The translations under genes and the position numbers were made by a program. Of a stretch of DNA of 64,000 bases, positions 43,530 through 52,538 are shown piece after piece. Positions within the stretch are counted from its first letter, which is position 1; every line of letters begins with the position of its first letter. This stretch comes from CAWJMF01 sp963843945 (GTDB taxonomy: Bacteria; Vulcanimicrobiota; Vulcanimicrobiia; Vulcanimicrobiales; Vulcanimicrobiaceae): NCBI GenBank assembly GCA_963843945.1, contig CAWJMF010000002.1:992001-1056000 (forward strand), read 5' to 3'. The notes below the pieces were generated by a model, which worked only from the letters and a program-made list of their open reading frames with translations, was not told where the DNA came from and did no database searches.

Positions 43530-44609
43530 TCAGTCCGGAGCCGCCGTCAACGGCACGAGTTCGCCTTCCCCGAAGCGCAGCGGTAAGCGTACCGCAAGCG
43601 TGTCGCGGCCGCCGGCTGAAAGCTCGTACAGTGCGCCGCTGCGGTGCAGCGCGTCGTCCGCGCAGACCTCGGCATAGGCGCGTTCGGGCGCGCAGGGAAT
43701 CCGCGCTTCGCGCAGTCGCGCTACCCACTCGGCACGGGTGCCGCGAGCGAAGACTGGGTTGAGCAGCGCTTCCAGAGTGCCTTGTTCGCCGCAGCGCTGC
43801 TCGTTCGTAAGAAAGCGCGGATCGCGCAACAACTCGGGCGCGCCTACGACGCCGCAGAAGATCGACCAGTGCCGGTCGTGCAAGAGCGTGGTCAATACGT
43901 TCCCATCGCTCGCGGTGAACGTCGGCGTGCAAGCGACGTGCGAATGATTTCCGCTGCGCCGAATGCGTTCGGGGGCAGCAGCATGCATCCCGAGATGGCC
44001 GAACTGCAGGAAGAGGCAGACGTCGCCGAGCGAGACGTTGAGGGTGTCGCCGCGCCCCGTTTGGCGGCGGCGCTCGAGCGCGGCGAGCACGCCGAGCGCG
44101 GCGAAGACGCCGGTCGAAACGTCGATGACCGACGCACCCGTGCGATACGACGGACCGTCTTCGGCGCCGGTGATGTTCATCAGGCCCATCGCCGCTTGCG
44201 CCAAGCCGTCGGTTCCGGGCGGCCCTTCCGCGCCGAACGCCGAGACCTCGACGTAGACCAGCGCCGGGTTTTCGCCTCGCAGACTCGCGGCGTCGAGACC
44301 TGCCGGCGCGACCGCGGCGCGATCGAGGTTGCAGATGACGACGTCCGCCGCGAGCGCCAAAGCGCGCACGCGCGTTCCCGATTCGGGGTCGCGCACGTCG
44401 GCACGCAGGCTGCGCTTTCCCGCATTCGTCGCGCCGAAGAGGGCTGAGGTATCCTGCCAGCGCGGTCCGAGCCGGCGCGTGATGTCGCCCTCGGGCGGCT
44501 CGACCTTGGTGACCTCCGCGCCGAGGCTCGCAAGGATCTGCCCGCAAACGGGCGCGGCAATCATGTGCGCGAGTTCCACGACGCGCAGACCGGTCAGGAT
44601 TGGCGGCAT
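43530..44609 (-). CDS. CaiB/BaiF family CoA-transferase
   Basis: 359 aa from ATG 44609. LRVVELAHMIAAPVCGQILASLGAEVTKVEPPEGD is the family III CoA-transferase N-terminus; the catalytic Asp lies further on in NAGKRSLRADVRDPE or nearby. Moves CoA between acyl groups, for example in carnitine or branched acid use. It overlaps the SurE stop by 16 bp. Could act with the beta-oxidation genes at 24-30 kb, but they are not linked. Confidence 0.87.
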   Translation of the reverse strand: MPPILTGLRVVELAHMIAAPVCGQILASLGAEVTKVEPPEGDITRRLGPRWQDTSALFGATNAGKRSLRADVRDPESGTRVRALALAADVVICNLDRAAVAPAGLDAASLRGENPALVYVEVSAFGAEGPPGTDGLAQAAMGLMNITGAEDGPSYRTGASVIDVSTGVFAALGVLAALERRRQTGRGDTLNVSLGDVCLFLQFGHLGMHAAAPERIRRSGNHSHVACTPTFTASDGNVLTTLLHDRHWSIFCGVVGAPELLRDPRFLTNEQRCGEQGTLEALLNPVFARGTRAEWVARLREARIPCAPERAYAEVCADDALHRSGALYELSAGGRDTLAVRLPLRFGEGELVPLTAAPD

Positions 44610-45406
44610 GGTTCGGCAGGCGTGCCTTCTCCCGCGCTCAGGCGCGCGCGCTGCTCGACGAGGAGCTGCCGGTCCGTGCGATCGACGCTGAGCGGCGTGA
44701 TGCTGACGAAGCCCTCGCGAATCGCGGCGAGATCGGTACCGTCCTCGATCTCGCTCGAGTCGAACGAACCCCACAGCCAGTAGTACGTTCCGCCGCGCGG
44801 ATCCGTGCGACGGTCGAGCCGGTCGCGATAGGCCTTGCGGCCCTGCCGGGTCCAACGCGTCCCTTTGATCTGCGCCGGTTCGACGTTGGGAACGTTGAGG
44901 TTGAGCAACGTCAGGCGCGGCAGCCCGTCGCACAAGATTTCGCGCGCCGTCGCGACGGCGTAGTGCGCCGCGGTTGCCCAGTGGTGCTCGCGCGCGTGTT
45001 CGGGCCAACTCGCCGTCAGCGACACCGCCATCGAAGGAATCCCGGTGATGATGCCCTCGACCGCGCCCGCCACGGTGCCGGAGTAGTTGACGTCGTCGCC
45101 GAGGTTCGCGCCGCGATTGATGCCGCTGACGACAAGCGACGGCATTCCGCCGCACAGGTCGAACGCGCCGACGACGACGCAGTCCGCCGGCGTGCCCGAA
45201 CAGCGATAGGTGGGGACCGCACGCCCGGCGACTTCGACGAGACGCACCGGCAGCGCGATCGAGATCGAGTGGCCGACGCCGCTGCGGTCGTCGTCGGGAG
45301 CCACGACCGTGACGTCGCCGAGGGCTTGCAGCGCCTCGGCGACGGCAATCAGTCCGTAGCTCTTGTATCCGTCGTCGTTCGTGACGAGGATCTTCGGCCG
45401 CGTCAC
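44594..45406 (-). CDS. surE: 5'/3'-nucleotidase SurE
   Basis: 270 aa. ILVTNDDGYKSYG holds the metal-binding Asp11-Asp12, and SGINRGANLGDDVNYSGTVAGAVEG the second metal motif (N, S). Hydrolyses nucleoside monophosphates in stationary-phase and stress survival. The start is GTG 45406. Lies 11 bp downstream of the 4TM protein gene. Confidence 0.93.
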   Translation of the reverse strand: MTRPKILVTNDDGYKSYGLIAVAEALQALGDVTVVAPDDDRSGVGHSISIALPVRLVEVAGRAVPTYRCSGTPADCVVVGAFDLCGGMPSLVVSGINRGANLGDDVNYSGTVAGAVEGIITGIPSMAVSLTASWPEHAREHHWATAAHYAVATAREILCDGLPRLTLLNLNVPNVEPAQIKGTRWTRQGRKAYRDRLDRRTDPRGGTYYWLWGSFDSSEIEDGTDLAAIREGFVSITPLSVDRTDRQLLVEQRARLSAGEGTPAEPCRQS

Positions 45407-45417
45407 GCCGGTTTCGG

Positions 45418-45786
45418 TCAGGCCTTTACGTCCGGCTTTCCGACTTTGTTCAGACCGACGGCACCGACGATCCACGAGATGACGGCGAGGATGATCGCTC
45501 CGAGAATGCCCGCCCACAGCGAATCGACGTGGAATCCCGGGACGAGCAGACCCACGAGCCACAGCGCGATCCCGTTGACCACGAGCACGAACAGCCCGAG
45601 CGTCACGATGATGAAGGGCAGCGAGAGCAGCAGCATGATGGGCCGGATGATCGCGTTCACGAGGCCAAGCACGATCGCCGCAATGATCAGGGCCGTCACG
45701 GTATCCGCGTGCACCCCGATGTTGAACAGGGTAACCACCCACAGGGCGATCGCGTTGACGACGAGGCTCAAGATGAAATGAAGCAC
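45418..45786 (-). CDS. Phage holin family 4-like (DUF360) small membrane protein
   Basis: 122 aa with four membrane helices (FILSLVVNAIALWVVTLF, ITALIIAAIVLGLV and two more), NAIIRPIMLLLSLPFIIVTLGLF being the family core. AGGAGG six bases before GTG 45786 decides the start. Its ribosome site overlaps the uvrC end, a 2-bp gap, so co-transcribed. Despite the family name it is not tied to a prophage; role unknown, perhaps envelope. Confidence 0.82.
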   Translation of the reverse strand: MLHFILSLVVNAIALWVVTLFNIGVHADTVTALIIAAIVLGLVNAIIRPIMLLLSLPFIIVTLGLFVLVVNGIALWLVGLLVPGFHVDSLWAGILGAIILAVISWIVGAVGLNKVGKPDVKA

Positions 45787-45788
45787 GT

Positions 45789-47806
45789 TTATCCTCCTAA
45801 AGCCGCTTTGATCGACGACGCCAACGCCGGCGTCATCCCCTTCACGGCCGCAATCTCGTCGACGCCCGCCCGTTTCAACGCTGCGAGGGACCCGAACGTC
45901 GTAAGGAGTCGCTTCTTCCGCACCGGCCCCACGCCTGCCAATGCGTCGAGCGCGGATTGCGTCATCGCTTTGCCCCGGCGTTTGCGGTGATATTCCACCG
46001 CGAAGCGGTGCGCCTCGTCGCGCACCCGCATCACCAGGTGCAGTCCCGGCGAACCGGGCGGCAGCACGATCGGCTCGGCGCGGTCGGGGATGTAGAGCCA
46101 CTCGTGCTCCTTGGCGAGCCCGGCCACCGGAATGCCCCAGAGATCGAGCTCTTCGAGCACCTCGACGACGGCGTTCAGCTGCCCCTTGCCGCCGTCGATC
46201 AAGAGCAAATCGGGCCGCTTGTGGAACTTCTCCTTGCGCCGCAGCTGCGCTTCGAGCGCGCTCTCGCGTTCCGCAATGCTCGCCGGATCTTCTTCGCCGG
46301 GGGCGTTGGTGTCGGCGCGCAGATAGCGCAAGCGCCGGCGCAACGTCTCCTGCATCATCGCGAAGTCGTTCGAGCCTTTGTCGTAGCGGATTTTGAAACG
46401 GCGGTAATCGCTTTTCTTCGCCCGTCCCTCGACGAACACGACCATCGAGGCCACCGGGTTCGTTCCCGAAATGTTCGAGATGTCGTAGCACTCGATGCGG
46501 TGCGGCGGTTCGGGCAAGTCGAGCGCGGCCGCCAACTCGGTCAGCGACTTGGCGGAGGCGGTCTCTTGCGTTTCCTGATGCGCCAGGAACGCCTTGAGAT
46601 TCTGCTCGGCGTTCTCGTGCACCAGGCGCATGTACTCGGCGCGCGGCCCGCGCTGCGCCTGCAAGACGCGGACGCGCTGACCTTTCAGTTCGGAAAGCCA
46701 GGCCTCGATGACCGGACGATCGGCCGGCAGCGTTTCGGCGAGGACTTCCTTTGGAATGGTGGCCTGGGTCGCCGGCCGCCGGGCGCGTGCCTTGAGGGCG
46801 ACGGGCACTTCGTTATCGCGCGCTTCGCGCAGCGCGAGCGGCGAGAACCCGTCGCCGATCCCAGTCGAGACTTGCGCGGCGCGCGCGGTGTAGAACTGCC
46901 CGAAGAACTCGCTCATCAACTCCTCGTCCGGCTGGTCGCCGACGCCGTCGAGGATGAAGTGCTCCTGGCCGATCAGCTTGCCGCCGCGTACGAGGAAGAC
47001 TTGCACGCAGGCTTGACCCTGCGCCTTGCGCGACCGCGATCAGATCCATGTCGATGCGCGAGCGCCAGACGACCTTCTGGTTCTCGGTCACGCGCCGCAC
47101 GGCGACGATCCGGTCGCGAATGCGCGCCGCGGCCTCGAAGTTCATCCGCTCGGCGGCGGCGCTCATCTCGCGCTGCAAGCGCTCGAGCAGACGGTCTTGC
47201 TGCCCTTCGAGAAAGAGCACGACTTCGTCGACCAGCGCGTCGTATTCGTTCTCGCTCTGATAGCCGACGCACGGCGCCAGGCAACGCTTGATGTGATACT
47301 GCAGGCACGGACGCTTGCGCTTGCCGTCGATCGGTTCGCGGCAGGTGCGCAGCGGGAAGACGACCCGCACGATGTTGATCAGCTCGCGCAATGCCGTGCG
47401 CGTTGGTATACGGCCCGAAGTAGCGTGCGCCGTCGTCGCGGACGACGCGGGTAAACATCACGCGCGGAAACGGCTCGTTCGTCACCTTGAGATAGGGATA
47501 GCGCTTGTCGTCGCGCAGCCGTACGTTGAAGGGCGGCTGGTGCCGCTTGATGAGGTTGGCTTCGAGGATCAGCGCCTCGATCTCGTTGTTGACGACGATC
47601 CAGCGCACGTCGACGACGCGCTCGACCATATGCTGCGTCCGCAGCGCGTGCGCCGCGCTGTCTTGGAAATAGGAGCGCACCCGGTTGCGCAGCGAGACCG
47701 CTTTCCCGATGTAGAGAATGCGTTCGCCCGCGCCGAGCATCAAATAGACGCCCGGGGCATCGGGTAGCTGCCCCAGCGTCGCCTCCAGGCTGCGTTCGCC
47801 GGTCAC
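45789..47806 (-). CDS. uvrC: UvrC excinuclease subunit, broken by two +1 frameshifts in this sequence
   Basis: Nucleotide excision repair endonuclease. Residues from GTG 47806 (overlapping the dedA stop as GTGA) give the GIY-YIG domain (DAPGVYLMLG, ILYIGKA), the UVR domain (QDRLLERLQREMSAAAERMNFEAAARIRDRI) and a C-terminal nuclease (RIECYDISNISGTN, LLIDGGKGQLNA) and helix-hairpin-helix (GVGPVRKKRLL). Extra bases near 47390 and 47016 split the frame; removal gives 671 aa, normal length. Insertion error is more likely than loss of an essential repair gene. Confidence 0.9.
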
Positions 47807-48431
47807 GGCCGTGTGGCGACTTCTCCGCGGCGGGCGCTTGCGATGCGCTGCCAAACAAAGGCGGCAATCGCCAGCAGCACGACGGCAATCGCCAGCGTCG
47901 TGACGCGGTGCAACTGCGGCATGATCTCATAGAAGTGCGCGCCGAAAAGGCTCCCGAGCCAGGCGAGACCCACGCAAAACAAGATCGATCCGGCTGCCGT
48001 GTAGGTAAGGAAGTAGCGTTTGCGCATGCGCGAGACGCCGGCCGGGAGCGACGAGATCCCGCGCACGAACGGAATGAAGCGGCACACGAAGACGACGACG
48101 TTGCCGTGCCGCTCGTAGAACGCGTGGAAGGTGTCGAGCTTCGCCTCGCTGAGCTTGAAGTATTTTCCCCAACGCGCGACGAACGGGCGTCCGCCGAAAT
48201 AGCCGATCGCGTACAAGATCGAGCAGCCGGTCAACTCGCCGAGCGTGGCGACCAGCGCCGCCATCCAAACGCTGTTGAGGTGTCCGGTAGCGGCGAGCGC
48301 TCCCGCTGCCGGGACGACTAATTCCGCGCCGACGGGAATGCCGACGTTCGCCGAGCACCATAACGACGAACAAGCCGGCGATACCCGGCTTGATCGACCA
48401 TGTTGAGAAAGAAGTGCGTCAGGTGCTCCAA
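47803..48431 (-). CDS. DedA-family membrane protein, broken by two +1 frameshifts
   Basis: Membrane protein of the DedA/SNARE-associated (VTT) family. After removal of one extra base near 48380 and one near 48350, it reads VDQAGYAGLFVVMVLG, NVGIPVGAELVVPAAGAL, then GELTGCSILYAIGYFGGRPFV, HGNVVVFVCRFIPFVRGISSLPAGVSRM (the R-x-[IVF]-P-x-x-R core). Restored length 208 aa. TTG 48431 is the likely start. Involved in lipid flipping/undecaprenyl-phosphate recycling in family members. Confidence 0.85.
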
Positions 48432-48447
48432 GAGTGCATCGTCCCCG

Positions 48448-48863
48448 TCATCCCGCTACCTGCGTGTGCCCGGTAAGTTTCCGCACGAGCGGCGCAAGAG
48501 TTCCGCGGCCGATTCCGCCGCCCTCGGCCAAGATCGCCTCAAAGAGCGCGATCGGCTCGATCGACAGACCCGCCTCGGTGTGCTCTTCGGCGAGCCTCAC
48601 GACGCTGCGCACGCGCGGCGTGACCAAAATTCCATCCCAGAGGCGATCTTCGCCGGTTCCCAGCGCGCGGCGCACCTCGATGCGGAGCAGGTTGCGATCG
48701 GCTCGCATCTCGGTCAGACGCCGCTCGACGTTCGGGATCGTGCTCCTCGAGCAAAGCGAACAGCAGGTGCTCGACCCCAACGTAATAGTGGTTGTGGTTC
48801 CGGCATCGCTTGTTCGGCCGCGCGTAACGCACGCTTGGCTGAGGAACTGAATCGACTAAACAC
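48448..48863 (-). CDS. Stand-alone Clp N-domain protein, two +1 frameshifts
   Basis: With one base removed near 48805 and one near 48734, GTG 48863 opens FSRFSSSAKRALRAAEQAC, then RNHNHYYVGVEHLLFALLEE, VERRLTEMRADRNLLRIEVRR and later RVRSVVRLAEEHTEAG. This is the ClpC/ClpA N-terminal double repeat. The stop follows at 137 aa, so there is no AAA+ part. It may act as an adaptor or an independent substrate binder; it begins 21 bp after tRNA-Pro. No clpP or clpA lies close. Confidence 0.75.
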
Positions 48864-48883
48864 GTTTGACGAACGGCCTCTTA

Positions 48884-48957
48884 TCGGGGCGGCAGGATTT
48901 GAACCTGTGACCTCTGCGTCCCGAACGCAGCGCTCTACCAAGCTGAGCTACGCCCCG
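48884..48957 (-). tRNA. tRNA-Pro (anticodon CGG)
   Basis: 74 nt on the minus strand from CGGGGCG (5', 48957) to CGCCCCG plus discriminator A (48884). Anticodon stem CTGCG-TTCGGGA-CGCAG gives CGG; the D arm (GCTCAGCTTGGTAGAGC) and T arm (GGTTCAAATCC) are normal. CCA is not encoded. Confidence 0.97.
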
Positions 48958-49071
48958 ATTACCCGGCCGGGACCCTCGACCGTTCTCGGACGCGCACCTC
49001 GCTCCTTCACTCGCTTCTTGGTCCCTCCCAGGGTCCCCGGCTCGCGTATGAGAAAAGCTGAAGTCCGGCAT

Positions 49072-50435
49072 ATGAGATATCTCATCGTCGGGCTGCGGAC
49101 GCGTCGGCTCGACACTGGCAAAGCTCCTGACCGCCGAAGCCCACGACGTCACGGTCGTCGACGAAAATCCCGCCGCGTTCAAACGCCTCGGCAGCAACTT
49201 TCCGCGGCAGGGTCGAGGTCGGGACCGGCATCGACTACGACGTGCTCAAGCGCAGCCGGCGCCGAGACCGCCGACGGTTTCGTCGCGGTCACCGACGGCG
49301 ACAATCGCAACGTCATGGCGGCGCTTATCGCGCAGCGCATGTTCAAGATCAAGAAGATCGTCGCGCGCATCTACGATCCGCCGCGCGGGCAGCTCTACCG
49401 CGAGCTCGGCATCGAGACGGTCTGTCCGACGACGCTCGGCGCGAAGATCATCCGCGACAAGCTGGCCCATCTGCCGTTCGACTCGTCCCCGTCCTTCGAT
49501 TTCGGCAAGCTCACCTCGCTGACCGTCACCCTCGGTCCCGGCGACGACGGAACGCGCGTCGCCGAAATCGAGAAGCCCAGCGTCGTGCGCATCGCCGCCG
49601 TCCGGCGCGGCAACCGCGTCTTGGTCCCGTCGCCCGACGACGTCCTCAACAAGGGCGACGAGATCAACGCAATCGTCGCGCCCGAGGGGCTTTCGGAGTT
49701 CTTCGCGCGCCTGGTTTCGCGCCAGCGAAACGCCGGTCGAGGCCGCGGTCTGATGTTCATCATCATCGTCGGCGGCGGCAAAGTCGGGACCTATCTCGCG
49801 CGGGCGCTGCTCGATCAAGATCACGAAGTCGTCGTCATCGAAAAGGTTCCGGCGAAGGCGCAGCGGATGGCCGACATCCTCGAATCCGACGTGACGATGG
49901 TCGGCGACGGCATGCGATCCGCTGGTGCTCGATCAGGCGGGCATCGAGCGCGCCGACATCGTCGTGGCCGATACCGGCGACGACGAAGACAACCTGGTCG
50001 TCTGTCTGATCGCCAAAAAGCAGCTCGAGCGCGCGCTGCATCGCCCGCGTCAACAACCCGAAGAACAAGCCGATCTTCGACTCGATCGATCAGGAAAAGC
50101 CGATCACCCTGGTCTCCTCGACCGAGGTGATCCTCGATGCGATCAACGATCAGGTCAACACCGAGTTCTCGATCATCACGCGCCTCAAGGACGGCGCGCT
50201 CGAACTGGTCAAGCTGGCCGTCCCGGCCGACTCGCCGGCCAACGGGAAGCGTATCGTCGACGTCGGACTCCCCCGCTCGAGCATCGTGGTCGCCGTCGAC
50301 CGCAAAGGCACCGACCTGCTCATCCCCAACGGCGACACCGAGCTCGCCGCCGGCGATCAAGTCATCGTCATGGTCAAGAAGGTCAACCGCGAGGACGTGC
50401 GCGCGGCGCTCGTCGGCGTGAAGACTCCGGCTTAG
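49072..50435 (+). CDS. trkA: Trk K+ uptake regulator TrkA, five +1 frameshifts
   Basis: Cytoplasmic K+-channel regulator with two RCK (TrkA-N plus TrkA-C) units. First half: MRYLIVG, then after one insertion CGRVGSTLAKLL (NAD-binding); second half from MFIIIVGGGKVGTYLARALL. The C-terminal TrkA_C ends in DQVIVMVKK. Extra bases lie near 49093, 49202, 49256, 49912 and 50037. Removing the five leaves 1359 nt, 452 aa, the length of classical two-copy TrkA. No trkH is present. The frameshifts are probably sequence error. Confidence 0.9.
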
Positions 50436-50920
50436 GCCGCGAGGATTGCGGCGAGCCGGTCGTAGCTGATCGCGACGCCGCGCTCCATGCCGGATTCGAG
50501 CGCCATGTCGCGGATTTCGCGCGATTCGTAGCGGATCGTCATCGTGACGGTCGTCGTGCCGCTTTCCTCCACGAACGTCGTCGTGACCTCGGCTTCACCG
50601 GGATACCACGCGTCGTCAAACTTTTCGAGATGAACGGTGCGCTCGCCGGGCACGATCTCGCGATACACGCCGCTGACGCCGAACTGCTTGCTTTCGTCGT
50701 CGTCGCTGCGCCAGACGTAGTGGTACGCTCCCCCCGGCTTGAGGTCGACCTCGCAAACCGGCATCGACCAGCCGTCCGGGCCGAGCAGCCAGCGCCGGAT
50801 GAGCTCGGGCTGGGTGAACGCTTCGAAAACCAGCGTGCGCGGAGCGCCGAAAAGGCGGGTCATCACGATCGAGTCGTCCGCCGGTGTCGTGACTTCAAGG
50901 CGATGCGTCGATTCAGTCAT
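50432..50920 (-). CDS. SRPBCC/AHSA1-domain protein
   Basis: 162 aa. MTRLFGAPRTLVFEAFTQPELIRRWLLGPDGWSMPVCEVDLKPGG is the START-like AHSA1 (Activator of Hsp90 ATPase homologue 1-like) core. It lies 4 bp after the ArsR regulator on the same strand, the standard ArsR/AHSA1 pair of unknown ligand. Its stop overlaps the trkA end. Confidence 0.9.
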   Translation of the reverse strand: MTESTHRLEVTTPADDSIVMTRLFGAPRTLVFEAFTQPELIRRWLLGPDGWSMPVCEVDLKPGGAYHYVWRSDDDESKQFGVSGVYREIVPGERTVHLEKFDDAWYPGEAEVTTTFVEESGTTTVTMTIRYESREIRDMALESGMERGVAISYDRLAAILAA

Positions 50921-50924
50921 CGGG

Positions 50925-51311
50925 TCAGCTCCTCCGTCGTTTCGCGCGCTCGCGCGACTTAGCTGCAGGCTTCAACTCGTCGAGTAAGGCGTCGAGGCGC
51001 TGGAAGTTGCCGGCCCAAAGCGCCCGGTAGCGCTCGAGCCAGCCGGTCGCTTCGGCGAGCGGGACCGCTTCGAGCCGGCACGGCCGGCGCTGCGCGTCGC
51101 GGCCGCGCGTAACGAGACCGGCGCGCTCGAGCACCTTGAGGTGCTTCGAGATCGCCGGCTGCGTCATCGCGAACGGCGCCGCCAACTCGAGGACCGAGGC
51201 CTCGCCGCGTGCCAGCCGGGCGAGGATCGCGCGCCGGGTAGGATCCGCCAGCGCCATGAAGGTCGCGTCCAGCCGCTCGGGCGTCGTGCTTCCATAACCG
51301 ATTGGTTCCAT
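50925..51311 (-). CDS. ArsR-family winged-helix regulator
   Basis: 128 aa. MALADPTRRAILARLARGEASVLELAAPFAMTQPAISKHLKVLERAGLV is the ArsR DNA-binding fold, without metal-binding Cys. It is followed at once by the SRPBCC gene, which it likely regulates. Basic C-terminal tail. ATG 51311. Confidence 0.92.
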   Translation of the reverse strand: MEPIGYGSTTPERLDATFMALADPTRRAILARLARGEASVLELAAPFAMTQPAISKHLKVLERAGLVTRGRDAQRRPCRLEAVPLAEATGWLERYRALWAGNFQRLDALLDELKPAAKSRERAKRRRS

Positions 51312-51328
51312 AACTTATCGGTAATATA
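51290..51328 (-). promoter_or_regulatory. Candidate ArsR promoter with repeats
   Basis: TTCCATAAC occurs at 51290-51298 and 51306-51314. On the minus strand TATATT (51323-51328) would make a -10 box, only 11 bases before the ATG, so the transcript would be leaderless or nearly so. ATCGGT/ACCGAT mirror halves also flank it. An autoregulatory site is inferred. Confidence 0.35.
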
Positions 51329-51395
51329 CAACGCGCGTGCTGCGACGTCAAGCCGCTCGACGCCCGGCGACCGGCCCGGGCGTGAGAACCGGAGC

Positions 51396-51863
51396 TTAGG
51401 GCTGCGGCCCGGTCGCCCGCTCGGCGGCGAGTTTTGGAAGGTCGAGATTGCCTTCGGCCCAGGCCCGAGCCAGCGTCAGTGCGTCGATTCGCCACGCGTC
51501 CTGATCGCGCAGGAAGCGCATCTCGTAGCAGCCGCCGACGAGCCAGACGTCGTTCCCGGCCAGCGCCGCCTCCTTCAGAAAATGCCAGGCGACGACCGGC
51601 GCGACGGCGCGCGCCGTCTCCGCCTCGACCGTCACGACGGGCGTGCCGATGAGGTGCGCCGTGCGCGTGAATCCCGGCAGTAGTTGCCGCCACTCGCCGA
51701 TCAGTTGCTCGCGTTCGACGAGGCGCGGCTCGCCCCCGAAGAGCGAGCTGTAATCGACGCGCACCTCCGGAGCGAACAACATGAGGAGATCGCTCCAGCG
51801 CCGGGCATCGACGCACACCGCCAGCGAGCCTACCGCATCGATCACATCCAGCCGCTCGTCCAT
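51396..51863 (-). CDS. SnoaL-like (NTF2-fold) protein
   Basis: 155 aa. DVIDAVGSLAVCVDARRWSDLLMLFAPEVRVDYSSL is the cone-shaped alpha/beta opening of the SnoaL-like/nuclear transport factor fold, with WLVGGCYEMRFLRDQDAWRIDALTL at the end. Function is not predictable; such proteins bind or isomerise small molecules. Independent ATG at 51863. Confidence 0.8.
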   Translation of the reverse strand: MDERLDVIDAVGSLAVCVDARRWSDLLMLFAPEVRVDYSSLFGGEPRLVEREQLIGEWRQLLPGFTRTAHLIGTPVVTVEAETARAVAPVVAWHFLKEAALAGNDVWLVGGCYEMRFLRDQDAWRIDALTLARAWAEGNLDLPKLAAERATGPQP

Positions 51864-51899
51864 CGTCTTTCCTTTGCTTCTCGCGCTGCCGCGCGGGCG

Positions 51900-52538
51900 C
51901 TAGATCAAACCTCGGCGCAACGCCACGACGGCAGCCTGCGTGCGGTCCGCCGCGGCGAGTTTCTCGAGGATGTCGCGGATATGGCCTTTGACCGTGCCGA
52001 GCCCGATCGAGAGGCCGACGGCGATTTCGCCGTTGCCGCGACCGTCCGCGATCATCCGCAGCACTTCGGTCTCACGTTTGGTAAGCGGCGAGTTCGTCAC
52101 GCCGGCGCGCGCGGCGCCGAGGTGGCGCATAACCGCGCCGGCGACGTGCGGATCGAAATAGACGCCGCCGTCGGCCGCCGCCCGCACCGCGGCGACGACT
52201 TGCTCGAGCGGCGAAGTCTTGAGCGAGTACGCGTCGGCCCCCGCCGAGAGCGCGGCCAGCACCTCGGTCTCGAGATCGTGCACCGTCAAGATGGCGATGC
52301 GCGTTTGCGGCGCGACGAGGCGCGCGCGCCGCGTCAGCTCGATCCCGTCGATGCCGGGCAAGCCGATGTCGAGCACCGCGACGTCGGGCTTGAGGCGTTC
52401 GATCGCCGCGAGCCCGCTCGGGCCGTCGGCGGCCTCCGCCACCACGCGCAGGTCGTCGGTCGCGTCGAGGGCGGTGCGCAACCCGGCCCGCGTGAGGGCG
52501 TGATCTTCGACCAGCACGACGCTGCGCGGCTCGCTCAC
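51900..52538 (-). CDS. NarL/FixJ-type response regulator
   Basis: 212 aa. Receiver: VVLVEDHALTRAGL, phosphoacceptor Asp in PDVAVLDIGLPGIDG, then Thr/Lys (LTVHD, LKTS). LuxR HTH: LTKRETEVLRMIADGRGNGEIAVGL and GTVKGHIRDILEKL. GTG 52538 overlaps the kinase TGA (GTGA). Transcription factor of the adjacent histidine kinase. Confidence 0.93.
   Translation of the reverse strand: MSEPRSVVLVEDHALTRAGLRTALDATDDLRVVAEAADGPSGLAAIERLKPDVAVLDIGLPGIDGIELTRRARLVAPQTRIAILTVHDLETEVLAALSAGADAYSLKTSPLEQVVAAVRAAADGGVYFDPHVAGAVMRHLGAARAGVTNSPLTKRETEVLRMIADGRGNGEIAVGLSIGLGTVKGHIRDILEKLAAADRTQAAVVALRRGLI

Noticed and set aside
45418..45786. Prophage signal from the holin-family name
   Set aside because: This 4TM family is common in chromosomes and no phage gene is nearby.
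48884..48957. tRNA as an integration site of a mobile element
   Set aside because: No integrase, no direct repeat of the tRNA 3' end and ordinary genes on both sides.
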